The position numbers and the translations under genes were made by a program. A stretch of 64,000 bases of DNA from Pseudomonas sp. GGS8 (lineage in GTDB: Bacteria > Pseudomonadota > Gammaproteobacteria > Pseudomonadales > Pseudomonadaceae). The stretch is from the NCBI RefSeq assembly GCF_024168645.1, contig NZ_JALJWF010000001.1:6637501-6701500 (forward strand), written 5' to 3'. Every line of letters begins with the position of its first letter. Position 1 is the stretch's first letter. A model generated the notes under the pieces. It saw nothing but the letters and a program-made list of their open reading frames with translations, did not search any database and was not told the DNA's origin. Shown here in pieces: positions 17,729 through 27,301 of this stretch.

Positions 17729-18496
17729 ATGTTCCCCAGCCTGTATATCTCTCATGGCTCCCCCATGCTGGCCCTGGAACCTGGCGCCAGCGGGCCAGCC
17801 CTTGCGCGCCTGGCCGCCGCAATGCCGAAACCCAAAGCCATCGTGATCGTCTCTGCACACTGGGAAAGCAGCGAATTATTGGTCAGCGGCAACCCTCAAC
17901 CCGAAACCTGGCACGACTTCGGCGGCTTTCCCCAGGCCTTGTTCGAGGTGCAGTACCCCGCACCCGGTAACCCGCAACTGGCGGCGCAGGTTGTCGAGCT
18001 GCTGAAGGGCGATGGCCTGCCTGCGCGTATCGACGCCAAGCGCCCGTTCGACCACGGCGTTTGGGTGCCCTTGTCGTTGATGTACCCGCTGGCCGATATC
18101 CCGGTGGTGCAGGTCTCGCTGCCCACCCGTGGCGGCCCGGCGCTGCAAACCCGCGTCGGCCATGCCCTGGCCAGCCTGCGCGAGCACGGCGTGCTGTTGA
18201 TCGGCTCTGGCAGCATCACCCACAACCTGCGCGAACTGGACTGGCACGCCGGCCCGGAAAGCGTCGAACCCTGGGCCAAGGCATTCCGCGACTGGATGAT
18301 CGAGAAGCTCGAAGCGAACGATGAAGCCGCGTTGCACGACTATCGACAGCAGGCTCCGAACGCTGTGCGCAACCATCCGAGTGACGAACATCTGTTGCCC
18401 TTGTACTTCGCCCGCGCAGCCGGGGGTGAGTTCAGTGTTGCTCACCAGGGGTTCACCATGGGAGCGCTGGGGATGGACATCTATCGCTTCGGCTGA
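17729..18496 (+). CDS. Class III extradiol ring-cleavage dioxygenase family protein (YgiD-like)
   Basis: A 255-residue protein of the LigB/DODA family. Metal-ligand histidines are expected in SLYISHGSPM near residue 9 and in the SAHWES segment near 47; GSGSITHNLRELDWH near 165-180 and the C-terminal HQGFTMGALGMD fit the family. E. coli YgiD opens the ring of L-DOPA in vitro; the natural substrate here is unknown. ATG 17729 has a CAGGAG site eight bases upstream. Confidence 0.88.
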   Translation: MFPSLYISHGSPMLALEPGASGPALARLAAAMPKPKAIVIVSAHWESSELLVSGNPQPETWHDFGGFPQALFEVQYPAPGNPQLAAQVVELLKGDGLPARIDAKRPFDHGVWVPLSLMYPLADIPVVQVSLPTRGGPALQTRVGHALASLREHGVLLIGSGSITHNLRELDWHAGPESVEPWAKAFRDWMIEKLEANDEAALHDYRQQAPNAVRNHPSDEHLLPLYFARAAGGEFSVAHQGFTMGALGMDIYRFG

Positions 18497-18540
18497 CAGG
18501 TAGACCGACTCCGCTCAAACACCAGACACAAAACAGCAGG

Positions 18541-18577
18541 CATAAAAAATCCCCGAACCAGTCGGGGATTTTTTATG
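18541..18577. terminator. Bidirectional intrinsic terminator
   Basis: CATAAAAAATCCCCGA and TCGGGGATTTTTTATG form perfect 16-bp arms around a five-base loop, with A- and T-runs on either side. It serves both the ygiD-like gene and the DEAD-box helicase, which converge here. Confidence 0.92.
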
Positions 18578-18602
18578 TGCGATTAATCAGCCCGAGAGCG
18601 GA

Positions 18603-20276
18603 TCAATCTTCGCGGTAGCGACGCAGCTTCAATTGCTTACCGGCAACGCGAGTGTCCTTCAGCTTGGTCAGCAAACGCTCCAGACCATCTTCCGGCAGCT
18701 CGACGAGGCTGAAGCTGTCACGCACCTGGATGCGACCGATGGCTTCACGCGCCAGACCACCTTCGTTGAGGATGGCGCCCAGCAGGTTCTTGGCAGCGAT
18801 ACCGTCACGCGCACCCAGCGCGGTACGGCAACGAGCACGACCTTCAGCCAACGGGATCGGAGCACGACGCTCGCGGTCACCACGGTCCGGACGATCACCG
18901 GAACGCTCTGGACGATCGCCACGCGGTGCATTGTTCGGCACCAGTGGACGCTCTTTCTCGATGGCGGCCAGGGTCAGCGCTTGACCGTTGGTAGCCTTGC
19001 GCAGCAGGGCTGCGGCCAAGGCACGTGGGCTGCAACCGATGTCGGCAGTCAGGCGATCCAGCAGATCACCGTGTGTCGATTCGGCATCAGCCACCAGCGG
19101 CGACAGGCTGTTGGTCAGTTTCTTGATGCGGGCATCGAGAACAGCCTGAGCGTCCGGCAGGCGAACTTCGGCAACTTTCTGACCGGTAACACGCTCGATC
19201 ACTTGCAGCATGCGGCGCTCACGAGGAGTGACCAGCAGCAGTGCGCGACCTTCGCGACCGGCACGGCCGGTACGGCCGATACGGTGAACGTAGGATTCCG
19301 GGTCGTACGGCATATCAACGTTGAACACGTGAGTGATACGCGGAACGTCCAGGCCACGAGCGGCAACATCGGTCGCCACAACGATGTCCAGACGGCCATC
19401 CTTGAGGGATTCGATTACGCGCTCACGCTGGTTCTGAGCAATGTCACCGTTCAGCGCAGCGGCTTTATAGCCTTTGGCTTCCAGGGCACTGGCCAGGTCC
19501 AGAGTCGCTTGCTTGGTGCGCACGAACATGATCAGGGCGTCGAAATCTTCCACTTCCAGCAAGCTGAGAACGGCAGAAGTCTTCTGGTCAGCGTGAACCA
19601 ACAGGTGAGCCTGTTCGATCGCGGTAACGGTCTGAGTCTTGCTCTGGATCTTCACGTGCTTCGGATCGCGCAGGTGGCGCTCGGCGATGGCACGGATCGA
19701 TTGCGGCAGGGTGGCCGAGAACAATACGGTCTGACGGGTTTCCGGCATGGCCTTGAAGATAACTTCCAGGTCGTCCATGAAGCCCAGCTTGAGCATTTCG
19801 TCCGCTTCGTCGAGAACCAGGTGGTTCACGGTAGCCAGTACTTTTTCGTCGCGACGCAGGTGGTCGCACAGACGACCCGGAGTGGCGACAACAATCTGTG
19901 CGCCATTACGGATTGCTTTCAATTGTGGGCCCATCGGCGCGCCGCCGTAGACAGCCACAACAGTTACGCCCGGCATTTGCTTGGCGTAGGTTTCGAAAGC
20001 GGTTGCAACTTGTAGCGCCAACTCACGAGTTGGGGCCAGGATCAGAGCTTGCGGCTCGCGCTTGGACGGATCAATGCGGTGCAGGATCGGCAGGGCAAAG
20101 GCAGCGGTTTTACCGGTACCGGTTTGCGCCTGGCCAATCATATCGTGACCGGCGAGAATGATCGGGATCGACTGCTGCTGAATGGCCGAAGGCTCTTCAT
20201 AGCCGGTAGCGACTACTGCAGCGACAATATTAGGGTGAAGTTCAAGAGCGGCGAAGCCGCCGATTTCCTGGGTCAT
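18603..20276 (-). CDS. DEAD-box ATP-dependent RNA helicase (CsdA/DeaD-like)
   Basis: A 557-residue helicase. Q motif region EEPSAIQQQSIP near 27-38, Walker A AQTGTGKT at 50-57, PTRELA, DEAD near 155, SAT near 187, and the HRIGRTGRAGR motif VI near 330. The C-terminal region has an Arg/Asp-rich linker (PERSGDRPDRGDRERR) and a DbpA-type RNA-binding domain with IRVGARDGI-like residues (ALGARDGIAAKNLLGAI). CsdA family proteins unwind structured RNA during ribosome assembly and cold growth. Start at 20276 chosen by homology; an in-frame upstream ATG (MRSFGAW) is possible. Syntenic with the PA2840 helicase as I recall. Confidence 0.92.
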   Translation of the reverse strand: MTQEIGGFAALELHPNIVAAVVATGYEEPSAIQQQSIPIILAGHDMIGQAQTGTGKTAAFALPILHRIDPSKREPQALILAPTRELALQVATAFETYAKQMPGVTVVAVYGGAPMGPQLKAIRNGAQIVVATPGRLCDHLRRDEKVLATVNHLVLDEADEMLKLGFMDDLEVIFKAMPETRQTVLFSATLPQSIRAIAERHLRDPKHVKIQSKTQTVTAIEQAHLLVHADQKTSAVLSLLEVEDFDALIMFVRTKQATLDLASALEAKGYKAAALNGDIAQNQRERVIESLKDGRLDIVVATDVAARGLDVPRITHVFNVDMPYDPESYVHRIGRTGRAGREGRALLLVTPRERRMLQVIERVTGQKVAEVRLPDAQAVLDARIKKLTNSLSPLVADAESTHGDLLDRLTADIGCSPRALAAALLRKATNGQALTLAAIEKERPLVPNNAPRGDRPERSGDRPDRGDRERRAPIPLAEGRARCRTALGARDGIAAKNLLGAILNEGGLAREAIGRIQVRDSFSLVELPEDGLERLLTKLKDTRVAGKQLKLRRYRED

Positions 20277-20698
20277 GGGTCTGCCTCTAAGTGCATCCGC
20301 AAAGACCCATGCTCCAAAGCTGCGCATGCCGTGTTGAGACTCAAGAGTCGCCCTGGCAGCTTTGTCGGCGGGGATTTGCGAAAACGAATGAATGAAAAGA
20401 ATCGTCAAGGAAGAGTTCGCGGGGCGAACGTGCAGCCGAAGCTGGCTTCGGGGAATTGCGCTACCTAAACGCGGCCCGGTTAAAGGCCGGCGCGCACTAT
20501 ACCGGAATTCGGCCAAAAAGGGAGCTTTTTTTATCGGAAAAAACCGGCGTACGCCGTTGTGTCACAGGCTTTGCGGATAATCGTGCAACCGTCTATTTTG
20601 CAAAGGCCCGGCCCTGCTGGCGATGGCGCTAAAACGGTTCATCCTTGTGACACAGACCTTCGGCCTGACACACCCTTCCCGCCCGAGGAAATGCTCCC
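20277..20698. other. Gene-less divergent region between helicase and crotonase genes
   Basis: About 420 bases with no convincing gene. The helicase side could include a long 5' leader, as cold-inducible helicase mRNAs often have. A short A-run/T-run element (AAAAAGGGAGCTTTTTTT near 20516-20533) is present. The frame of the helicase remains open through most of it. Confidence 0.4.
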
Positions 20699-21490
20699 AT
20701 GAATCAGCCCAGCCCCAGTCGTGTAACCCGTGAACGGCATGATCATGTCCTGATGATCGGCCTGGATCGGGTGGCCAAACGCAATGCCTTCGACCTCGAC
20801 CTGCTCAATGCACTCAGCCTGGCCTATGGCGAATTCGAAGCCGACAGTGAGGCGCGGGTCGCGGTGGTGTTCGGCCATGGCGAGCATTTCACTGCCAGGC
20901 TCGATCTGGTCAGTGCTGGCACAGCCCTGGCCGAAGGCTGGCAGGCACCGCCCGGTGGCTGCGATCCCTGGGGCGTATTCGTCGGCCCCCGGGTCAGTAA
21001 ACCGGTGATTGTCGCGGCGCAAGGCTACTGCCTGACCGTGGGCATCGAATTGATGCTGGCCGCCGACATCAATCTGTGCGCCAGCAATACCCGTTTTGCC
21101 CAGAAGGAAGTGCAGCGCGGGATCTTCCCGTTCGGCGGCGCCACCTTGCGCCTGCATCAGGTCGCCGGCTGGGGCAATGCCATGCGCTGGCTGCTCACCG
21201 GCGATGAATTCGATGCACATGACGCCTTGCGTCTAGGCTTGGTGCAGGAAGTCATGGCCAGCGAGGACTTGCTGCCACGGGCGATCGAGCTGGCCGAGAG
21301 GATTGCGAGGCAAGCGCCACTGGGTGTCCAGGCGACGTTGATGTCTGCGCGGCAGGCGCGCTACGAGGGTGAGACCGTGGCGGCCCAGTCATTGCCGGCG
21401 CTGGTGAAAAAATTGCTCAATAGCGAGGACGCCAAGGAGGGTGTGCGGTCGATGATCGAGAAGCGGCCTGGCGTCTTCAAAGGGATTTGA
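20699..21490 (+). CDS. Enoyl-CoA hydratase/isomerase (crotonase) family protein
   Basis: A 263-residue crotonase-fold protein. VAKRNAFDLDLLNAL near 22-36, the oxyanion-hole region GHGEHFTARLDL near 61, VAAQGYCLTVGIELMLAADI near 104-123, and RFAQKEVQRGIFPFGG near 133-148. The usual catalytic Glu of hydratases in the second region is not obvious, so hydratase activity is uncertain. GAGGAA lies eight bases before the ATG. Confidence 0.88.
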   Translation: MNQPSPSRVTRERHDHVLMIGLDRVAKRNAFDLDLLNALSLAYGEFEADSEARVAVVFGHGEHFTARLDLVSAGTALAEGWQAPPGGCDPWGVFVGPRVSKPVIVAAQGYCLTVGIELMLAADINLCASNTRFAQKEVQRGIFPFGGATLRLHQVAGWGNAMRWLLTGDEFDAHDALRLGLVQEVMASEDLLPRAIELAERIARQAPLGVQATLMSARQARYEGETVAAQSLPALVKKLLNSEDAKEGVRSMIEKRPGVFKGI

Positions 21491-21509
21491 GGAATGCATC
21501 GCATGTTAG

Positions 21510-21594
21510 GGCCTCATCGCGGGCAAGCCCGCTCCCACAGGTCTCGTGAACGACGCAAATCAGTGTGGGAGCGGGCTTGCCCGCGATGAGGCCT
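21510..21594. repeat. REPIN
   Basis: GGCCTCATCGCGGGCAAGCC at the left and the matching inverse at the right (ending GATGAGGCC) flank a short spacer between the convergent crotonase and spermidine-synthase-like genes. A symmetrical, apparently intact pair. Confidence 0.92.
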
Positions 21595-21609
21595 TCAAGA
21601 ACAACCATT

Positions 21610-22365
21610 TTATGTCGCCGGTCGAATCGCCTTGATCAACGACTGCAATGAATACCCCAATCGCGGCGCCAGGCCTTCAGCGCGGGCGATCAGCCCCTCC
21701 ATGTCCAGCTCCTGATCCAGCTCCGATGGCACGATCAGGATCACATTGCCCTCCTTCACCGGCAATTCCCAGTAATGCCGGTGATAGAGCCCGCGCAACA
21801 ATGCCGCACCCAACGGTTTGCCGTCGTCGGTGGCCCACTGGTTGATCACCAGCCAGCCACCCGGATTCAAGCGCTTCTGGCAGTTTTCCAGAAAGCTCCA
21901 GGCCAGATGCCCGACACCCGGCCCGACGTCGGTATACAAGTCGACGAAAATCAGATCGGCCGGTTCAGCCGTATCGAGCAACTCCAGCGCATCGCCGACG
22001 CGGATGTACAGCCGCGGATCGTCATCCAGCCCCAGGTATTCGATGGCCAGACGCGGTACGTCAGGGCGCAGCTCGATGGCTTCGACATCTTCCAGCGGCA
22101 GGAACTTCAAGCAAGCCTGGGTCAACGTGCCGGCACCGAGCCCGAGGAACAGCGCGCTGTCCGGTTGCTCGTGGCACAGCGCGCCAATCAACATCGCGCG
22201 GGTGTAATCGTACTCGAGCCAGCTCGGGTCGGCGGTGAACACGCAGCTCTGTTCGATGGCGTCACCGAACTCCAGAAAACGGTAATCGGCCACTTCCAGC
22301 ACGCGAATCACGCCGAACTCATCCTGTACCTCGGCGAGCAAATGCTCGACGCGCTCCTCAGTCAT
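21610..22365 (-). CDS. Spermidine-synthase-like SAM-fold protein
   Basis: A 251-residue protein with the Rossmann core of the spermidine-synthase family: LFLGLGAGTLTQACLKFL near residue 71-88 (nucleotide-binding glycine motif), VEAIELRPDVPRLA with the acidic residue near 95, and LIFVDLYTDVGPG near 138-150, where polyamine synthases have the catalytic Asp. It lacks the N-terminal tetramerisation domain of classic SpeE, so the substrate is unsure. Confidence 0.8.
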   Translation of the reverse strand: MTEERVEHLLAEVQDEFGVIRVLEVADYRFLEFGDAIEQSCVFTADPSWLEYDYTRAMLIGALCHEQPDSALFLGLGAGTLTQACLKFLPLEDVEAIELRPDVPRLAIEYLGLDDDPRLYIRVGDALELLDTAEPADLIFVDLYTDVGPGVGHLAWSFLENCQKRLNPGGWLVINQWATDDGKPLGAALLRGLYHRHYWELPVKEGNVILIVPSELDQELDMEGLIARAEGLAPRLGYSLQSLIKAIRPAT

Positions 22366-22513
22366 TTCGTCTCCTGATCGTTACCGGCCCCGGCAACGCG
22401 ATAAACCGCAACATAAAGCAGCAAAGGCGCGATTGTCCGCGAAGCGACGGGAACAGGTCACGCACTAATTGCTGATAACATAACCGTCCGAGCGTAAAAC
22501 ACTAGAGACTGCG

Positions 22514-23860
22514 ATGAGCCAACCCTGGAGCCCTGACAGCTGGCGCGCCCTGCCGATCCAGCAACAACCTCAATACCCCGACGCGGCGCATTTGCTGCAC
22601 GTCGAGCAAACCCTGGCGAGCTATCCGCCACTGGTGTTTGCCGGTGAAGCGCGGGAGTTGCGCCGTCAGTTTGCCGAAGTCACCCAGGGCCGGGCGTTTC
22701 TGTTGCAGGGCGGCGACTGCGCCGAAAGCTTTGCCGAGTTCTCCGCCGCGAAAATTCGCGACACCTTTAAAGTGTTGCTGCAAATGGCGATCGTCATGAC
22801 CTTCGCCGCCGGTTGCCCGGTGGTCAAAGTCGGACGCATGGCGGGTCAATTCGCCAAACCCCGTTCGGCCAACGATGAAACCATCAACGGCGTGACGCTG
22901 CCGGCCTACCGTGGCGACATCGTCAACGGCATTGGTTTCGACGAAAAAAGTCGCGTGCCGGACCCGGATCGTCTGCTGCAGTCCTACCACCAGTCCACCG
23001 CGACCCTGAACCTGCTGCGCGCCTTTGCCCAGGGCGGCTTTGCCGATCTGCATCAGGTGCACAAATGGAACCTGGATTTCATCGCCAACTCGGCGCTGGC
23101 CGAGAAATACAGCCACCTGGCTGATCGTATTGATGAAACCCTGGCCTTCATGCGTGCCTGCGGTATGGACAGCTCGCCGCAACTGCGCGAAACCAGTTTC
23201 TTCACTGCCCACGAAGCGCTGCTGCTGAACTACGAAGAAGCCTTTGTGCGTCGCGACAGCCTGACCAACGACTACTACGACTGCTCGGCCCACATGCTGT
23301 GGATCGGTGACCGTACCCGTCAACTGGACGGTGCTCACGTCGAATTCCTGCGCGGGGTGCACAACCCGATCGGGGTCAAGGTCGGCCCGAGCATGAACCC
23401 TGAAGACCTGATTCGCCTGATCGATGTGCTCAACCCGGACAACGACCCCGGTCGCCTGAACCTGATTGCGCGAATGGGCGCGAACAAGGTCGGCGATCAC
23501 CTGCCGCAGCTTATTCGCGCGGTGCAACGCGAAGGCAAGCAGGTGCTTTGGAGCTCCGACCCGATGCACGGCAACACCATCAAGGCCAGCAGCGGTTACA
23601 AGACCCGCGACTTCGCGCAGATCCTTGGCGAGGTAAAGCAGTTCTTCCAGGTTCACGAAGCGGAAGGCAGCTATGCCGGCGGCATCCACATCGAAATGAC
23701 CGGGCAGAACGTCACCGAATGCATCGGCGGCGCGCGTCCGATTACCGAAGATGGGTTGTCGGATCGTTATCACACCCATTGCGACCCGCGGATGAATGCC
23801 GATCAGTCGCTGGAACTGGCGTTTTTGATTGCCGAGACCCTGAAGCAAGTCCGGCGGTGA
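22514..23860 (+). CDS. Class II 3-deoxy-D-arabino-heptulosonate 7-phosphate (DAHP) synthase
   Basis: A 448-residue class II (plant-type) DAHP synthase joining phosphoenolpyruvate and erythrose 4-phosphate, first step of the shikimate pathway. Signatures: [15 protein letters not shown] near 69-83 with the metal Cys, [14 protein letters not shown] near 102-116, [11 protein letters not shown] near 290, and [17 protein letters not shown] near 393-409. In Pseudomonas this enzyme type is linked to phenazine or other aromatic secondary pathways; here it stands alone. The class I enzyme is at 36900. Confidence 0.96.
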   Translation: MSQPWSPDSWRALPIQQQPQYPDAAHLLHVEQTLASYPPLVFAGEARELRRQFAEVTQGRAFLLQGGDCAESFAEFSAAKIRDTFKVLLQMAIVMTFAAGCPVVKVGRMAGQFAKPRSANDETINGVTLPAYRGDIVNGIGFDEKSRVPDPDRLLQSYHQSTATLNLLRAFAQGGFADLHQVHKWNLDFIANSALAEKYSHLADRIDETLAFMRACGMDSSPQLRETSFFTAHEALLLNYEEAFVRRDSLTNDYYDCSAHMLWIGDRTRQLDGAHVEFLRGVHNPIGVKVGPSMNPEDLIRLIDVLNPDNDPGRLNLIARMGANKVGDHLPQLIRAVQREGKQVLWSSDPMHGNTIKASSGYKTRDFAQILGEVKQFFQVHEAEGSYAGGIHIEMTGQNVTECIGGARPITEDGLSDRYHTHCDPRMNADQSLELAFLIAETLKQVRR

Positions 23861-23890
23861 GTCAGTAGGTTTTTTATTGCCTGACAGGCC

Positions 23891-23985
23891 GCCATCGCGG
23901 GTAAGCCCGCTCCTACAATGACCGTGTCGTTCACAAATTATGTGTCTGGCGCTAACCCTGTGGGAGCGGGCTTGCCCGCGATGGT
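23891..23985. repeat. REPIN with one degenerate arm
   Basis: The left arm reads CATCGCGGGTAAGCCCGCTCCTACA, with two changes from the window consensus; the right arm TGTGGGAGCGGGCTTGCCCGC is canonical. It lies between convergent DAHP synthase and YcaQ-like genes. Confidence 0.88.
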
Positions 23986-23991
23986 GTCGGT

Positions 23992-25221
23992 TCAACCACC
24001 CTCAATCTGTGCCAACGCCACCCTCAACCGCGCCGCACTCGCCCGCGGGCAATTCAGTTGAACCCGCTCAAGCCCCAACCAGTCCGCCATTCGCCGCAGA
24101 TTGACCGCCAACGCCAGCATCCCTTCATCATTCAGCCCCGGCTCTTCCTCATGCACGGCATGCACCGCCAACCGGCCCGACGCCCGTTCGGCTCGCAAGT
24201 CGACCCGCGCAGCGATCCGCTCATTGTGCAAAAACGGCAATACGTAATAGCCGTAGACACGCTTGTGCTGCGGCGTATAAATCTCCAGCCGATAACGGAA
24301 ATCGAACAATCGCTCGGTACGGCTGCGCTCCCAGATCAGCGAATCGAATGGTGAAAGCAGCGCACTGGTCTCAACCTTGCGCGGCACTTTCGACTCAGCC
24401 AGGCAATAGGCCGGTTGCCGCCAGCCTTCAACCTCACAGACCAGCAGCTCACCGCCCTCGACCAGTTCCGCCAGACGCGGCCGGCTGTCTGCCGGGCTCA
24501 AGCGAAAATAATCCCGCAGATCCTTTTCCGTACCAACGCCCAACGCCGTGGCCGCATGCAGCAACAATTCGCGCTGAGCCTCGGCCTCATTGAGCAACGG
24601 CTGCTGAAGAATCGCTGAAGGAATCACCCGCTCCGGCAAATCATAAAGCCGTTCGAACCCGCGCCGGCCGGCTACGGTCACTTCACCGGCGGCGAACAAC
24701 CATTCCAGCGCATGCTTTTCGGCGCTCCAGTCCCACCACGGCCCTGCCCGTTCCTGGCGGGTCGACAGACTGCCCGCCCCCAGCGCACCGAGCTCCTGGA
24801 CCGACGCCAGCACGCGGCGAATCGTGTCCTGCTGCTCACGACCGAAACGCGCCAGTTGCTGGTAGATGTCTTCGCCGCGGACTGCGCGCTGCATGCGCCA
24901 GCGCATCAAGGGGTACATCGACAACGGCAATAACGACGCTTCGTGGCCCCAATACTCGAACAACGTGCGCCGACGGCCCTGACTCCAGGCAGCCTGATCG
25001 AGCAACTCGGTTGAATAGTTACCAAGACGGGAAAACAAGGGAAGGTAGTGCGAACGCACCAACGCATTGACCGAATCGATCTGCAGAATGCCGAGCCGTT
25101 CGATCAGCCGGTTGAGCTGAACCGGTTTGATCGCCGCCGGCGGCTGGCGCCCGTTGAATCCTTGGGCAACCAGTGCCAGACGCCGAGCCTGTTTGAGGGA
25201 AAAGGACAGTGTGGCAGGCAT
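23992..25221 (-). CDS. YcaQ-family winged-helix protein (crosslink-repair DNA glycosylase type)
   Basis: A 409-residue HTH_42/YcaQ-family protein. LSFSLKQARRLALVAQGF at the N-terminus, IERLGILQIDSVNALVRSHYLPLFSRLG near 40-67, and the QxQ/QxD-type region are typical; the C-terminal half has SPFDSLIWERSRTERLFDFRYRLEIY. Members such as E. coli YcaQ and Streptomyces AlkX/AlkZ unhook DNA interstrand crosslinks. The second of two ATGs (25221) has AAGGAG at the proper distance. Confidence 0.85.
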   Translation of the reverse strand: MPATLSFSLKQARRLALVAQGFNGRQPPAAIKPVQLNRLIERLGILQIDSVNALVRSHYLPLFSRLGNYSTELLDQAAWSQGRRRTLFEYWGHEASLLPLSMYPLMRWRMQRAVRGEDIYQQLARFGREQQDTIRRVLASVQELGALGAGSLSTRQERAGPWWDWSAEKHALEWLFAAGEVTVAGRRGFERLYDLPERVIPSAILQQPLLNEAEAQRELLLHAATALGVGTEKDLRDYFRLSPADSRPRLAELVEGGELLVCEVEGWRQPAYCLAESKVPRKVETSALLSPFDSLIWERSRTERLFDFRYRLEIYTPQHKRVYGYYVLPFLHNERIAARVDLRAERASGRLAVHAVHEEEPGLNDEGMLALAVNLRRMADWLGLERVQLNCPRASAARLRVALAQIEGG

Positions 25222-25285
25222 GAGCATCTCCTTGTCTGCTCGCAACCTACCTCACCCGAAAGTGGTTTGTGTAGCGATGGCATCA

Positions 25286-25501
25286 TCATTTATGCATCGG
25301 ATCATCCCAGAACGGTCTTACTACCTCATGTTCCACATCCGCACGTGTCACGCCGATGTCCTTCAGTGCTTCATCGCTCAAACCCGCCAGCATTTCACGT
25401 TCACGGTGAAGTTCGTACCAGCGACTAAACTTGTGCAGCAGATCGGATACCGCGTGGATTGAGAATTTTTCTGCCATTACATGCTCGTTGTGACCTTTCA
25501 T
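25286..25501 (-). CDS. DUF1127 small protein
   Basis: A 71-residue protein whose residues 25-55 contain WYELHREREMLAGLSDEALKDIGVTRAD, the DUF1127 signature (YjiS-like). The family is of uncertain role; in alphaproteobacteria members affect RNA or phosphate metabolism. AGGAGG sits seven bases before the ATG. It is divergent from a LysR regulator 96 bases away, which may control it. Confidence 0.88.
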   Translation of the reverse strand: MKGHNEHVMAEKFSIHAVSDLLHKFSRWYELHREREMLAGLSDEALKDIGVTRADVEHEVVRPFWDDPMHK

Positions 25502-25597
25502 CGTGTAGCCCTCCTTTAGGGATGGATCCAGTCTCGCTCCAGCGTTAAGATCAATCCAACGAATGTTTCTGATGGCATACATCTCGGAGATTGATGA

Positions 25598-26452
25598 ATG
25601 TCCGCCTACCCCAGTATCGACACCGATGTATTGCGCACCTTCGTCGCGATCGCTGATCAGGGCGGCTTTACCCGCGCCGGTGAAATGGTCAACCGCACCC
25701 AGTCGGCGGTGAGCATGCAGATGAAGCGCCTGGAAGAGGACGTGTTGCAGCGCCAGCTGTTCGAACGCGACGGGCGCCAAGTCAAGCTGACCGCCGAAGG
25801 CCAGGTGTTGCTGGGCTACGCGCGGCGCATCCTCAAACTCCACAGCGAAGTCTTTAATACCCTGCGCGAGCCGCACATGGTCGGCACGGTGCGCATCGGC
25901 ACGCCCGACGATTACGTGATGCGCTTTCTACCGGGCATCCTGTCGCGCTTCGCGCAGTTCTACCCGCTGATCCAGATCGAGGTTCACTGCGAATCGACCC
26001 GGCAATTGTTGCAGCGCCAGGACCTGGACCTGTCCATCGTCACCCGCGAGCCGGGTAACGAGATCGGCCAATTGTTGCGCAAGGAGCGTTTTGTCTGGGC
26101 CGAGGCCCAATGCTTCAACGCCCACGAGCAAACACCGTTGCCGCTGGCGATGTTCAACAGTGATTGTTTCTGCCGCGCCTGGGCGTGCAATGCCCTGGAC
26201 GCCATGGGCCGCGATTACCGCATTGCCTACAACAGCTCCAGTCTGTCGGCATTGATGGCGGTGGTCAGCGCAGGCCTGGCCATCACCGCGCAACTGGAAA
26301 GCCTGATCACGCCGGATATGCGCATCCTCGGCGCCGATCAGGACCTGCCCCTGTTGCCGGAAGGCAGCATCATGCTGATCCGCAACCTGAACAACCCTTC
26401 ACCGATCACCGAATGCCTGGCCGAGCACATCGTCGAAGGCTTCAAACTTTAA
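25598..26452 (+). CDS. LysR-family transcriptional regulator
   Basis: A 284-residue LTTR. The N-terminal helix-turn-helix contains LRTFVAIADQGGFTRAGEMVNRTQSAVSMQMKRLE-type residues at 10-45 (winged helix near 1-65), followed by a substrate-binding domain from about 90. It faces the DUF1127 gene divergently. Its last 11 bases overlap the 3' end of the TauE-type gene. The ligand cannot be told. Confidence 0.92.
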   Translation: MSAYPSIDTDVLRTFVAIADQGGFTRAGEMVNRTQSAVSMQMKRLEEDVLQRQLFERDGRQVKLTAEGQVLLGYARRILKLHSEVFNTLREPHMVGTVRIGTPDDYVMRFLPGILSRFAQFYPLIQIEVHCESTRQLLQRQDLDLSIVTREPGNEIGQLLRKERFVWAEAQCFNAHEQTPLPLAMFNSDCFCRAWACNALDAMGRDYRIAYNSSSLSALMAVVSAGLAITAQLESLITPDMRILGADQDLPLLPEGSIMLIRNLNNPSPITECLAEHIVEGFKL

Positions 26453-27191
26453 AGGCGAGCATCACGGCGCAGCACACCAGAAATCCACAGAACAGCCCGC
26501 GCAACAGCCGCTCCGGCAGTGCGTGGGCGACTCTCACGCCCCAACTGATGCTCATCAATCCACCGACCGCCAACGGTATACCGATCGCCCAGTGCACCTG
26601 TTGGTGCACCGCATAAGTCGCCAACGTGACGCCCGTGCTCGGCAGTGCCAACGCTAGCGATAAGCCTTGAGCAACCACTTGGCTGGTGCCAAACAGACTG
26701 GTCAATACCGGCGTTGCCACCACCGCCCCGCCCACGCCAAACAACCCGCCCATAGTCCCGGAAGCCGCGCCGAGCACACCCAGCCACGGCCATGAATAAT
26801 GCATCTGCGAAGACGCCGGCGCGGTGGCAGTGAACATTCGCATCAGGTTGTAGGCCGACAGCGCGACCAGGAATGCGACGAAGCCCACACGCATGGTTTG
26901 CGCATCAATGCCCACCGCCCAGATCGAACCGATCCAGGCGAAGCAGAATCCCATCGAAGCCAATGGCAGCGCATGACGCAATTCGATGCGATTGCGCTGG
27001 TGATAGCGCCACAGCGCCAGCATCACGTTCGGCACCACCATCACCAGTGCCGTGCCTTGGGCGACCTGCTGATCGAGACCGCACCATACGCCCAACAGCG
27101 GAATCGCCACCAACCCGCCACCAATACCGAAGAGCCCGCCAAGGGTGCCCAAGGCAGCGCCAAAAACCAGATACATCACGAACTCAATCAC
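26442..27191 (-). CDS. TauE/SafE-family sulfite/organosulfonate exporter-type permease
   Basis: A 249-residue membrane protein with seven to eight hydrophobic segments and the two family repeats GGLFGIGGGLVAIPLL (near 16-31) and GGLFGVGGAVVATPVL (near 146-161). TauE/SafE proteins move sulfur-containing anions or other small molecules. The start is a GTG at 27191 behind GAGGAAAA; an ATG at 27221 is an alternative. Divergent from a LysR gene that may regulate it. Confidence 0.9.
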   Translation of the reverse strand: MIEFVMYLVFGAALGTLGGLFGIGGGLVAIPLLGVWCGLDQQVAQGTALVMVVPNVMLALWRYHQRNRIELRHALPLASMGFCFAWIGSIWAVGIDAQTMRVGFVAFLVALSAYNLMRMFTATAPASSQMHYSWPWLGVLGAASGTMGGLFGVGGAVVATPVLTSLFGTSQVVAQGLSLALALPSTGVTLATYAVHQQVHWAIGIPLAVGGLMSISWGVRVAHALPERLLRGLFCGFLVCCAVMLAFKV

Positions 27192-27301
27192 AGGCGATTT
27201 TCCTCTTGTCAGACTGTTCATCCTACGCAGTCGGCTCTGGCGGGGAAACGCACAGCAACGCACAATGGCTGTGCCAAATTCGCACAAGTGTTGATGAAGC
27301 C

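Noticed and set aside
17908..17924. Sigma-54-like TGGCACG element inside the ygiD-like gene
   Set aside because: The -12 part lacks the TTGC pattern and the site lies in coding sequence with no gene starting nearby.
22502..23995. 497-codon frame antisense to class II DAHP synthase
   Set aside because: It is a GC-rich shadow of a well-identified gene on the other strand, with no motif of its own.
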